From: Pelodera strongyloides
Taxonomy: Eukaryota > Nematoda > Chromadorea > Rhabditida > Rhabditidae
Assembly (NCBI GenBank): GCA_036852015.1
Contig: JAANDG010000020.1
Coordinates: 186,001 to 250,000 of the forward strand
Reading direction: 5' to 3'
DNA length: 64,000 bases
Shown: in pieces, positions 45,901 through 61,873 of the stretch
How positions within the stretch are numbered: the stretch's first letter is position 1
Layout of the letters: the number at the start of each line of letters is the position of its first letter
Translations under genes and position numbers: made by a program
Notes under the pieces: generated by a model
The model's input: only the letters and a program-made list of their open reading frames with translations
Database searches by the model: none
Told to the model about the DNA's origin: nothing

Positions 45901-48900
45901 TTATTGGACATTCTCGAACAAAACAGCGATTCCCTGTCCTCCTCCGATGCACGCTGCTCCGACTCCGTACTTCAGGTTGCGACGACTAAAATAACGAAAT
46001 CAGAGGTTTCTTCAGAGCTTTAGGTGACCGTTCATATTAGTTCGCTACTTAAATACTCAAAAAAATACCAGCGTTAGTTAAGTTGAGTTTGAAACATAAT
46101 GTTGGCGGGTTGGCGCCACTGAAACTGCAGGCCTTTGCAAAGAAGTGGTGATATGCTACACGAGGAAATAGTTTAAAATTTTTTTAAAACGTACGCGAGT
46201 TCGTGAACCAAATGAGCCGAGATTCTGGCTCCAGAAGCTCCAAGAGGGTGGCCGAGAGCAATAGCTCCTGGAAAGAAAATCAAATAGATTATTCAATGTG
46301 TAAAGTAAAAGAAGGATATGATTCTCGACTTACTGCAGTCCGCATCAATATGATTGACATACACCTTACCTGTCTTACTGTATTGTATGTACATGTCTTA
46401 CGTCTTACTGTAGGTACTTTGTCTTACGTCTTACTGTATGTGCATGACTTACGTCATACTGTATGTACTTTAAGTCTTACATCTTACTGTATGTACTTTA
46501 TGACTTACGCCTTACTGTACGCACTTTATATCTTGCGTCTTACTGCATGTCCAGTAAACGTCACTCACATAATTTCAAGCGCTTTACGTACAGGAACGCA
46601 ACGCCTGGTTTGACGATGAGCCCAGTCAATAATAAAATATGATAATCTATGATCGTACGAGCATCGTACCTCCATTCAAGTTGAGCTTCTCCATTGGCAG
46701 GTTGATTTCTTTGGCTACGGCCAGACACTGGGGAGCGAACGCCTCGTTCACCTAGACAAAGAATAGTTCAGGGATTGAAAGAGATCAAAACGTGTTCAAC
46801 TGTCTGGCAAGTATCTCAGTCCTACTAACAATGAAGTTTTGATAGGCATACGATGAACGGTGTGTTGCTTCCTAAAGCGCCGTGAAAATCCGAAGCTCTT
46901 CCCCTTCCCCCACACCAACAGTATCTAGTTCACGAATAGAGGCAGACGGGAAAAAAAACCAAGATTTGGGCCAAATGGTAACAAGTTTGTGGCTCACCTC
47001 AAACATGTCGACCTTGTCAAAAGTGACTCCCAGTCCCTTCTTGGCGAACATCTTAGTGATGGCGGGTGCGGGGCCGATTCCCATCACCGAGGGATCGCAT
47101 CCAACGTACTCATAGCCGACAACCTAAGCGGCGTCAATGATTCAAAATCCTATAAAGAGCTGCTCACCAAACAGGAATATGAATTTAACGACTTATCCTT
47201 TGAATGCCACGAGATGCCTGACTTTTTTTGAAACTACTACAGTAGTTTGAACTCTGACTAAAAATACAAGTCATAGAATCAAAAGGGAAAAAGAAACCAA
47301 GCCAAAATGGAGAAATCATGTGTTTCTCTCTTTTCATGTTAATTTACATTTGATACTGTTTTTCGTTTTTCTAAATAAAGAGTTTAATTTAAAAAAAAGC
47401 CCAAAACACTTACTCTCGCGAGCGGCTTCAAGTTGTGCTTCTTCACCGCCTCTTCGCTGGCGAGAACAAGGGCCGCCGCACCGTCCGAGATACCCTGGAA
47501 AGGGGCACAATTCAATTAGACACAAGAAAAAACACCATTCTTCAATATATGATCCTACCACCAACTCCACAGATCACGCCCTGAGGTACCACCAAAGTGT
47601 TACAGATACATCAAAGTGCCACATGATGCATCGATATCACCACATAGCCTAAGTCAGCCGGTGAACTCACAGGCAAACCACCTCTAGAATTAGAACATTC
47701 TAACTAGCCAATAGCCCTCTTACCGAAGCGTTTCCAGCATTGACAAGTCCGTCCTTCTTGAATACGGGCTTCAGCTTGGCCAGGGACTCAGCAGTGGTGG
47801 CACGCGGGTGCTCATCAACCTAAACTTGAATATAATGAGAGAGGGGTAGGTAAGGGAGGGGTGTAAGAATCAGAGATAGGGAGAGAACGAGGAGAGAAGG
47901 TAGAGCGAGAGAGAGAACTGAGAGAGGCAGAGGGAGAGGGAGATGGAGAGGGAAGGATTCCTCGCAACTCGCAACCTTCGGAAGGTAAGCTAACTGAAGC
48001 TTAACTTATGACATATTCGATCGTAATTCTTCTACTGATAACGTGATAACTGACTGTGCTGTTTTAAGTAGCGCCATTTTGAGATGTCATTTGCGTTCTA
48101 CCATACATAACCAAGTAACCTACAACTATTCTTATAACAGTACAAAACACCAAGGTCATATTTCGCTTCCGCCCACCTCAAAAATCTCGACACCCTTGCG
48201 TCCCTTGACCTCCATGGGCACGATCTCCCCCTTGTACACGCCCGCATCGTTGGCCTTCTTCCAAAGCGTTTGCGAGCGGAGCGCGAACTCATCGCACTGG
48301 GCACGGTCGACCTAGAAACGTTAAAATAGTTAATAATAATATTACTTAATAATAGATCAAAACTCCCAACACAATCATATAAGTTTTATAAGAAATGGCA
48401 AAAATAAGTTCGAATATTACGATGTGAAAGAGTGAAAGAAAACGAGGTGTTTCCTGCATACGATAAAGCGCCTTGGATATTCCAAACATAATAGTTAACG
48501 ACTTAAGATGAGACCGTATACTATGACACTATTAATGCTACGAGCAATGCCAAAAAACGACAGAAGTGAGCGCACTTCGAACTTCACCTGGAACGAAAAC
48601 ACACTCTATTACGTCTTCCTTGAAGAAATAAACTTTTGTACGTTAATATCTTCTGAAGTTGGGCATTATTATTACAGATACTGAGAATGCCGTAACGTAA
48701 ACTGAATAAGTTGACCAGAGTTGATAACTATCTGGAATCACGGATTTTCCTACAAGGTACCCCCCCCCCTCCCCGCATAGACGTGGCGGAGTACCGTAAT
48801 CTGAGCAATTACTTACATTATACTGTGCTCCCAACTTCTCGGCTGTCATTCCCATGGGCAGTTTGCAGTATTGATCAGTCAGAGCTTCCCACATAACGTC

Positions 48901-51321
48901 TTCGAACTGAATGGAATATACAAACATATTTTAAATATTCCATTCACATACCAAATTTCAGATAGGCTAAGTGCGGTCGGCTTTTTGGGACTTTCAAGGT
49001 TTTCTCAAGGTAAACAAGCCAGATATATGACGTCTAATTAAACTTTCAACAAAATACAAAATTATTGGTGTCTTCAAAGAAATACCGAAATACGTCTAAG
49101 AAGTACGTCCTATATCCACAAAGGTACCACATATTCCCTTTAATATTCTCGGGAATATACAAAGCATACTTAATACCATAATAAGACCAACATTATTATA
49201 AGATTAGTACCTGATAGGGTACGCCGAGCGATGTTCCGAACCTTATATTCCTGACAGCAAATGGGACCTGGGACATATTCTCAGTACCACCGGCCAGAAT
49301 AAGGTCATTCTCGCCAAGCTTGATCAACTGAAAAACAAACCAACTTATCAAATTTAATCTTGCAACAAAGCGAAAAGACGCAGGTTATATGCATAGGCTA
49401 GAACCGCTAGACATACACATATGTTGACATACCTCTTCACATATGTTGACAATATGGGCAAGTCCCAAACAACTGACCGGCAAAACAATGACCAAGTGCA
49501 GTTGTAGTGATAAAGCAATAAACCCTTAGAATTCTCTACTTAAATTAATCATATCGCTAAGGCAGAAACATACGTCTTTTCACAAGGAATGAACTGGATA
49601 AAAAGCTGCATTTTTCAACTTCACGGTATAGACAATTGCAGCATAATAAAATACTCCTAATGACAATTTACAAGAACTGGGCATAAAATTACGCATTACC
49701 ACCGTTGGCTACTGCAACTTTATACATTTGAGTGTACCGTACCACCGACAAGCCACCATGTCCAACTTTAAGCATGCGCCCTTACCTGTGCTCCCGAGAT
49801 AACCGATTGGAATCCGGATCCGCAGAGCCTGTTCACGGTAAGTGCGCCCACATCCTCGGGCACACCCGACTTGAGTCCAATGTGACGGGAAAGGTAGATC
49901 GCGTCCTTCGAACTGGCAACCACGTTACCTAAACAAGGGAAAGATATATTACAAATTACCATCTTCAACAGTTTCAACACTGTTATATGAACATACAACT
50001 CTACTTATGCTCACATTGAAACATTATCTTTTTTACCCTATAGAATGAAAACACTGAAAACAGGTAACGTAGCATTTAACAAACTGAATAGGAGAAGTCC
50101 AACAGTAAACAGTTCACAAATGACGCACAAAAAAGCCATCCAGTGACTCAAGTCTCTTTGCCTACTGTACAAAAAAGATGATAATTTTTAATCATACAAC
50201 AGTGAATACGTAATAAATCTCACCAAAGATCACATGATCAATGTGCTTGGGGTCGAGTCCGGCATGGGCAAGGGCGGCCTTTGAGGCGACCTAAAACATT
50301 ATCACCTATAAGGGCGCGTTCGGGATTGACCGAAAAGAAAGAAAAGAAAGTATCTGCTCGTCTGGTTCTCACATCATCAGCATATTTCAGCTTTGAAACA
50401 TTTCTGTTCATCCATCCCGAACAAAGTTTTTTAATTTCTTTTTTTTCTGTTCGCAATCCCGAACGCGCGCTAACATCTACGTTATTTCTTTGCTTTTTGG
50501 CTTTTTGGCTTAAGTTCAAAGGCAGTAACCAGAATTAAGAATCGACGCTGGTATTAGACAGTACATGTAGTTTCCTGTTATTAGACGAAAATGTTACAAA
50601 CGAAATGAAAAAGAGTAAACTATAGAAGCATATAAAAAAATAGAAAGAAACTCACAACTCCCAAGTCATTGGCACTGAAATTCTTCAATTTTCCACCAAA
50701 TGCTCCAAAAGCGGTACGCTTGGCTCCAACAACGAATACTGCTGAAAGTATAATCAAAATCATTAGCGGACATGTATAACTCGGAACTCTCAGCAAGACA
50801 TCCGGGGTTCAAATCCGCCATGATACGATAATGTCAAGCTAGGAAAGATAGAAATAAAACTAGTACCAATTGGTCCTAACTAACAATATTCACAAACGTA
50901 ATAGGCAACCTTAGACCCATAACCATGATTTTTAACACAACCTTAAAGCGAACTACCGGCCGGTTTTTGAAACGCATCATGGACAGCAGAATTCTGACGT
51001 ATTTATGCAAGTTTCTCGAATTTAGCTCGATTTTTTTGTTCTAATTGATGTTCATTTGCATAAGCTGCATACGAATACTGATGTACTCGGTGTGTTTCAA
51101 AAACCGGCCGGTATTTCGCTTTAAAGCGAAATGCTAGCCCCTTTGGAAAATTTGCAAATGATAAGCAAATCCTATGTATCCTATGCTAATTTTGTACGAT
51201 CGTCCACGGCAATCGTACACAATTAGCATAGGATACATAGGATTTGCTTATCATATGCAAATTTTCCAAAGGAGCTGGCATTTCGCTTTAAGCAAAACTA
51301 AAACCCACCCTTTGATGCCAT
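45901..51321 (-). CDS. ACAA2: 3-ketoacyl-CoA thiolase, ACAA2 type
   Basis: Thirteen minus-strand exons with consistent phases: 51309-51321, 50656-50741, 50224-50290, 49786-49928, 49211-49327, 48817-48906, 48177-48311, 47724-47819, 47414-47494, 46998-47123, 46670-46751, 46195-46267 and 45901-45985; 397 residues, equal to human ACAA2. It starts [20 protein letters not shown]. The nucleophile is Cys91 in [11 protein letters not shown]; other active-site motifs are [18 protein letters not shown] (catalytic His) and [10 protein letters not shown] (second Cys). [16 protein letters not shown] and MGIGPAPAI also match the family. It performs the last step of beta-oxidation, cleaving 3-ketoacyl-CoA with CoA to acetyl-CoA and a shortened acyl-CoA; ACAA2 is mitochondrial and keeps an uncleaved N-terminus. 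The stretch ending [13 protein letters not shown] separates ACAA2 from acetoacetyl-CoA thiolases (ACAT). Exon 1 codes for only four whole residues; intron 1 holds two abutting MITEs. Confidence 0.96.
46373..46550. repeat. Minisatellite built on TCTTACTGTATGTACTTTATG
   Basis: About seven degenerate units of 20-29 bp containing CTTACTGTATGTAC, in a thiolase intron. Confidence 0.85.
47840..47965. repeat. GA-rich microsatellite
   Basis: Interrupted GA/GGGA runs in a thiolase intron. Confidence 0.85.
50310..50471. mobile_element. Short foldback, AGGGCGCGTTCGGGATTG termini
   Basis: AGGGCGCGTTCGGGATTGACC at left, with GTTCGCAATCCCGAACGCGC at right; 162 bp, thiolase intron 2. Confidence 0.82.
50943..51124. 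mobile_element. CCGGCCGG-type MITE, left half of a double element
   Basis: TTAAAGCGAACTACCGGCC to GGCCGGTATTTCGCTTTAA, 182 bp. Its last four bases, TTAA at 51121-51124, are also the first four of the next element. Confidence 0.93.
51121..51291. mobile_element. 171-bp palindromic MITE, copy 3
   Basis: Same palindrome as 7480-7650, in thiolase intron 1, sharing TTAA with 50943-51124. Confidence 0.93.
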
Positions 51322-51347
51322 GGTTCAAGTGAAGAGTGGTTCAGTAC

Positions 51348-51354
51348 CTGCAAA
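51348..51354 (-). promoter_or_regulatory. Candidate spliced-leader acceptor of ACAA2
   Basis: Minus strand GTTTGCAG followed by a 26-bp leader and the ATG at 51321. Confidence 0.5.
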
Positions 51355-52924
51355 CAAAGACAATGAACCAAAAAGGAACGGCGGTAACGTGAAAAAGTCG
51401 CGCAATATCTGTCACGTTAAATTGCAAATTCACACATCACAGAAGGCGCGAACGTTTGAGATAAAAATCAAACAGAGTAACGATACAGAAAGAACTCAAT
51501 TTAGTAGACCAAAACTAGCCGCGATAATCATTTTACCCATGCTAATTAGCAATTGAATAACGGAATTATGCAAAACACAAGCAGTGTTCCCTACTCAAGA
51601 ATTTTACGATGTATTACGATAGGGCATGCATAAATATAAATATGAAAGTACAGTAAACCTCAAAACAGACAACACAAAAATCGCTATCGCTATCCTTGTA
51701 CTACAATCAAACGTCAACGAAGAACCCCATCCTTCCTTATAAAAATAATAGATCGATATCTAAAGGTCAACACGGTCTAATGGGGGAGAGAGATAAGATT
51801 GCACACGGAAGACATGTGGGTCCAAAGGTTACAAAAACGAAGTTCTCGGTCTCGGGAGATATAATATCAACTTTCTCGCAAATTAGCATACTCTTCTAAG
51901 AAATTATGACTATTATCCTGCAGAAATATAAAAAACCACCTGAATCACGGGCAGATAAAGACGTCAAGTGATAAATTCAAAGACGTGCAAGGACAACTGT
52001 TCCCATATCAAAGTAGATACTACAAACTACGGAGTGGTGACCGGGTCAAAGTCCATTTATCTCACGAGAGGAGCACACACACGTGGCTACAGAGAATTGA
52101 TGAATCACAACTACTAACTTCAGCAAGTCAAAACTTATCATGAACAAACAAAAACCAAAATAATCAAACAATCTACACAGTTACAGTATCCAACGCGGAA
52201 TTCTCCAAAGTATCAAATACAACTAAAATTATTAAAAATATTTATTAAATAAAAATGTAACAAAACAAATTTTAATTGTGGCAACATGCAAAAGGTACGT
52301 GACTATGAGATGCATATTCAGGGAGTTCTAACCGGTGACTTGTTCAAAATAAATATAACACATAAAGGGACAGGCCCATCAAAGTAAACCTATATTTACG
52401 ATACGTTCATAGTGACTATCAAGCATTTTTATTACAATATATACAAACTAAATTTCACATTTATTTGCCATAGAAAGCTTTTTTCCGATGCGCTCAGCTT
52501 AAATGTATACCGTAAAGCCGCAAATATCCTTGTCGTCAATGCAAATTTATCGTGAAATTATAATGCGATTAAAATTTGCATATGTAGCTTTGAAATCTGC
52601 AGTTTTATGGTATACATATGCGTTGAGCGCATTGGAAAAAGTTGTCTAGGGCGAATAATGGTGAAATTTAGTTTGTATATATTGTAATAAAAATGCTTGA
52701 TAGTCATTATGAACGTATCGTAAATATAGGTTTATTTTGATGGGCCTGTCCCTTTAAAGGGGTATAAGTGAAGTAAATACAAACAACGAATCATAATAAC
52801 AAAGCTAGAATGAAAGTAAACTCGTAAACTCAACAATTATAGAAAAGTACTTCGAATTGAATGCTAAATCACACCTCTCAAAAGAAATAATAAATCAAAT
52901 TAGAAACATTATTTAGTGATCGAT
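51355..52924. other. Intergenic between NudC and ACAA2
   Basis: AT-rich upstream region of the thiolase and 3' flank of nudC. It holds one foldback MITE (52363-52757) and no recognisable gene. Confidence 0.5.
52363..52757. mobile_element. Foldback MITE, TAAAGGGACAGGCCCA termini
   Basis: Long palindrome of about 395 bp; arms contain CCTATATTTACGATACGTTCA and TTACAATATATACAAACTAA with their complements. Third member of the TTAAAGGGWCAGGCCCA group. Confidence 0.88.
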
Positions 52925-58077
<5,153 letters not shown>

Positions 58078-58479
58078 CTTTCTTCTGAAACAACGTTCAT
58101 AAATGGAAAAAATAGACAAATATACAAGACGTATGACGATCAGTGCCACGTCCGATGTTAGCAACTTGAATAGCGTTTGAGAATAATAACTGAGCGTTAC
58201 AAAGCATTTGTATAGGAATAAAAATCCAGAAAATTCAAGTCATAGATGCAGTGGATGTGGAATGAGCCGTGAGAGTGTTGTGTAGCCAGCGATAATTACG
58301 GTAGTTATGGCAACATACAAAACAAATAAATATCAGTCGAATCGGAGCGACAGAATGTAAAATAACACCATTATACGCTTGTCTAAATTATCATCGACCA
58401 CAAAACATGGAACTGAAAAATGGTGGACTAATTCAAATGATGTTATAAACCAATTCTTTCCCAGCATATGATTGGGTAC

Positions 58480-58616
58480 CTCAAAACCTTCAACTTTTCT
58501 TCTTCGTAGTCGATACCAGCTCTCTTCAAATCTGCCAGAACCTTTGCTTCACTGGGAGTTTCGATCGTAATTGGCATAGGTCTCAGCTTCCTTGGAGCGT
58601 TCATTTTGGGTTCCAT
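58480..58616 (-). CDS. Candidate nudC 5' exon, proximal version
   Basis: Open frame from ATG at 58616 (second ATG at 58604) to a GAG|GTACCC donor at 58480, ending in phase 2. Joined to the acceptor at 58084 it reads straight into nudC (KVLRRKMWVEDHG). It encodes PSEAKVLADLKRAGIDYEEE followed by KLKVLR, homologous to the distal exon at 59276. The nudC ATG at 58077 can start without it, so this may be an alternative N-terminus or an exon of an overlapping transcript. Confidence 0.6.
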
Positions 58617-59275
58617 CAGGGATCAGGGCGCGTTTGATATATGGAATTAACGAAAAACAAACTTAGATCCCCCACTCTTTTTGCACCAACGACACAACGT
58701 TTTAAACAGGGGTTAATTTAAACGGACGGAACACGAAATATGAAAAACGATCGACATGAAAAAACGACGGCAAAATGAAGATAGAAATAATCAATCCAAG
58801 AAATTAAATTAGAACATATTCACGAGAGAGGATGCGGCTAAAATAGCACGAGAAAAAAGAGAAATAACAATATACAAAAATAGATGCTAGCATAAAAATA
58901 CGAATAATTTGTATCCATCAAATGATCAAATGAGTACCAATTTTCTCTTTATCACGAAAAGCTAACTTTACTGCACTCTCGGTTAATCGAATGGGTAAAT
59001 CATATCATTAGGAAGTATTTAATATTCCGCAAATACATTGTCTAATAGTTCATACAAATTGTGACCCGACAGTGTTCGTGTTGGCCATCTGGGACGGTAA
59101 TTTTTGGAGGGAAAGCCCATCCGGAACGCGCCAGAGCCTTAGATGATTTCTATGCAATGGAACCGATTAAATATTCAATGTAATACACTAAGAAACCAAA
59201 TAGCTGTACTACGCCTGACAAACCAATAGTTCTTTTAAAAAATTTACATGTTCCTGAGTTAGCAGAAGATTGTAC

Positions 59276-59364
59276 CTCAAAATCTTCAACTTCTCTTCTT
59301 CATAGTTAAATCCATGTCTCTTCAGGGTTGCCATAACCGTTGCCTCATCAGGATCTTCAATCAT
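59276..59364 (-). CDS. Candidate nudC 5' exon, distal version
   Basis: Open frame from ATG at 59364 to a GAG|GTACAA donor at 59276, phase 2. It encodes IEDPDEATVMATLKRHGFNY followed by EEEKLKILR, matching the proximal exon at about half its positions and ending at the same place and phase. Alternatively it is an internal exon starting at 59377 (acceptor GAATAG). That acceptor lies inside a 60-bp inverted-repeat arm. Confidence 0.55.
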
Positions 59365-59373
59365 AAAGGGAAG

Positions 59374-59433
59374 GGATCTATTCGGTTATAGGGACCCCAG
59401 GCCAAACGCACGGGAAAGGGGGCGGGGCTTAGG
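59374..59433 (+). repeat. 60-bp inverted repeat, left arm
   Basis: Begins GGATCTATTCGGTTATAGGG and ends GGCGGGGCTTAGG. Its reverse complement recurs at 60287-60346 with one mismatch. Confidence 0.95.
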
Positions 59434-59835
59434 TCAAAATTACTAGATCGTTGAGAAAGAGGACCCGCGCAAGTAATAACTCAAACACATCCTTTATGAA
59501 TACCGTATTTCACTCATAGCTTTTCTGACGTTTTAGGGCACACCAAACCACATATATAATGCCTCCTGAGTTCCCCTGGCTCTTTGGCATATTTCCTAGT
59601 CATTTTGTTGGACAACTAAGCACGACACTATTGTTTGTGTACCTCAATAACATAACTATTAGCATAGCATAAGAAAGAGGCGAGTCATATAAGTAGCTGA
59701 TATTGCTTGTATTATCATGTGCCTCTGGAGCGGCTACAGTATTCTGCGCCGCTAGTTCCTTTATATCCAATTTTGTGACCAATTTTGTACCAACCACTTT
59801 CTCACCTTATGGAGCCCTAAACTCGGCAAGCATGT

Positions 59836-60165
59836 ACCCTAAGTATGGTTGAGGGACCCCATAAGGGTGGTGAGTAGGGTGTGTGGGTTGGGGGACCCAA
59901 ACAGATCACAGAGGGTGATGAGAAACTGCATGTGGGTTGGAGGACCCCAAAAGGGTGGTGAGATAGGGTGTGTGGGTTGGGGGACCCCAAACAGATCATA
60001 GAGGGTGATGAGAAACTGCATGTGGGTTGGGGGACCCCAAACAGATCATAGAGGGTGATGAGAAACTGCATGTGGGTTGGGGGACCCTATAAGGGTGATG
60101 ATATAGGGTATGTGGGTTAGGGGACCCCAGAAGGGTGGGCATGTGGGCTGGGGGACCCCAGACCG
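59836..60165. repeat. Minisatellite with TGTGGGTTGGGGGACCCC core
   Basis: About seven units, alternating a longer version (core plus AAACAGATCATAGAGGGTGATG and AGAAACTGCA) and a shorter version (core plus AAAAGGGTGGTGAGATAGGG). The proline-rich minus-strand frames here are artefacts of the repeat. Confidence 0.93.
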
Positions 60166-60286
60166 GTCATAGAAAGCAAAGTGCTACTACTTTTTAGTGA
60201 ATTCGTTTAGAGGTAAACACGCTTTACATTCTTTACTTATTTGTTCCTGTTTCTGCGGCTAAAAGTGACCTTCTGCCTCTCCGACG

Positions 60287-60346
60287 CCTAAGCCCCGCCC
60301 CCTTTCCCGTGCGTATGGCCTGGGGTCCCTATAACCGAATAGATCC
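60287..60346 (-). repeat. 60-bp inverted repeat, right arm
   Basis: Begins CCTAAGCCCCGCCCCC and ends CGAATAGATCC; complement of 59374-59433 with a single difference. Confidence 0.95.
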
Positions 60347-60890
60347 AAGGGAAGAGCTTCTCCTGATGAATCAGAATCAGAGTCCATTGGGGAATCTGAA
60401 CGGAATCCGCATCCTCCAAAAACTAGTACGAAACTTACCCTGATTTTGCACCAGCGGTACCAAGTACATAATGGGCTTATGCGACAATGAAAATATGACA
60501 ACACGAAAACAACAACAGGGTTGTGAAAAGCGAAGAAAAATCATAGAGTATACAGTGCAAGGGGACGCCCGCCCCCACAGTGGATGCAATCCATCCTGCC
60601 AGTTCACTTACAACATCTTAATAGCAACCGATGGCGTCTAATCACGACAGTTAGTTGAAACTTGAAACCATCTTTGCGACCGCGCGAGTATCGTTGCTTA
60701 TTAAAAAGAAAACAATGCGAAAATAAAAACCATTTAGTGCACTTCGGTAGCTGCGTTTTAGAATCAACCAAATTGACAATGGAGGCGGGCTTTAAAAGCG
60801 TGCGTCGAGGACAAATTTGCATGCTATTGCATGCTTAATTTCTATCGTACATATAGGCCTCTAAATGTTCAAAGGAAAATACAGCACACG
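60347..60890. other. Upstream intergenic region
   Basis: Between the inverted repeat and the next foldback. Minus-strand open frames (for example one including SPMDSDSDSSGEALPLDLFG, 60310-60400) might be an exon of the nudC locus but have no matched splice partner that I could find. Confidence 0.35.
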
Positions 60891-61139
60891 TAAGGGCGCA
60901 TTCGAGTTGGACATTTTCCGGAAAAGAAAAGAAAAAAGTGGTTCGAGATGGACACCCAGAAAAAAAATAATACACGCAAAATAATTGTCGAAAATGCAAT
61001 TGTACTGTAATTGAAACTAAAATCAATCGATCATTTGCATGTGTATGCGTGGCAATTGCATTCTTTTCTGGTGAAATCCATCTCGAACCACTTTTTTCCT
61101 TTTCTTTTCCGGAAAATGTCCAACTCGAATGCGCCCTAA
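60891..61139. mobile_element. Foldback element, inverted copy of 21066-21312
   Basis: TAAGGGCGCATTCGAGTTGG to CCAACTCGAATGCGCCCTAA, with CCGGAAAAGAAAAG arms; the internal part matches the complement of the 21066 copy over its whole length. Confidence 0.92.
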
Positions 61140-61284
61140 AAGGCACTACAGACTTCTTCTGCTTATAAGCAATGAAACTAAAAGTATTTTCCTTGTCGTG
61201 ATCTACTTTCGTGCGTTTAGTTGGACTCGCGCTAGTTTGCAAAATAGCCTTGAAAAAGGTGATTTGGAGTGTGGCGTACATTAA

Positions 61285-61700
61285 ACATAAAGACCGTTTG
61301 GTGACTCGTCATCAACCATTTCGAGGCCGGTCGAAGACCACTTGTTTTTAGTATTCTCTTTTTTCATATTTTCTTGTAATTTTCTTGTTTTGCTTCTTGC
61401 TTGCCCCATATCCTTTACAACAAACGATCATTTTCAAATGATTTTTCGACGGCAAATGGTCCTGAAACGGTCGATAACCGGTTTCGAGACCACATCGCGA
61501 CTATATCCTACATATTTACTTAAACATCCGTAAACTCTTTAACTGTAGTGTGTGATGTTACACAGGAACGTGGAAACCATTTGGCGACCATTCTGGTTTT
61601 TTCGTTGTTTCAATCAATTTTCGCGGCACGTGGTTACCCTTGACGACAAAAACGTCACGTGATGGTCGCCATGTGGTCGCCAGATGGTCGACCCACTTTT
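61285..61700. repeat. TTTGGTGAC / ATTTGGCGACC-type dispersed repeats
   Basis: Clusters of GTTTGGTGACTCG, GGTCGAAGACCACTTG, CATTTGGCGACCATTC and ATGGTCGCCATGTGGTCGCC in both orientations, upstream of the last gene. Confidence 0.6.
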
Positions 61701-61842
61701 TGCGCTCTCTCTCTCGTATACAACTACAGTAACCGTGCATTTTTTCGGCCCAAATTACTTTTATACCTCTGAACTTTGACTGTCAATATCTTGACCGTTC
61801 TCCTTGCTATGCTATATAACATTGTTACTCAATTATAAGTTG

Positions 61843-61849
61843 GTTTCAG
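61843..61849 (+). promoter_or_regulatory. Candidate spliced-leader acceptor of the last gene
   Basis: TGGTTTCAG followed by a 24-bp leader and ATG at 61874. Confidence 0.5.
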
Positions 61850-61873
61850 GTGCACGCTATCTGTTGCCAAATA

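Noticed and set aside
47334..47570. Minus-strand open frames inside thiolase introns and exons
   Set aside because: Shadows of the thiolase coding exons in other frames.
59817..60071. Proline-rich minus-strand frames
   Set aside because: Translation of a minisatellite.
59836..60165. Repeat array as CRISPR
   Set aside because: Units are contiguous and diverged with no unique spacers; eukaryotic context.
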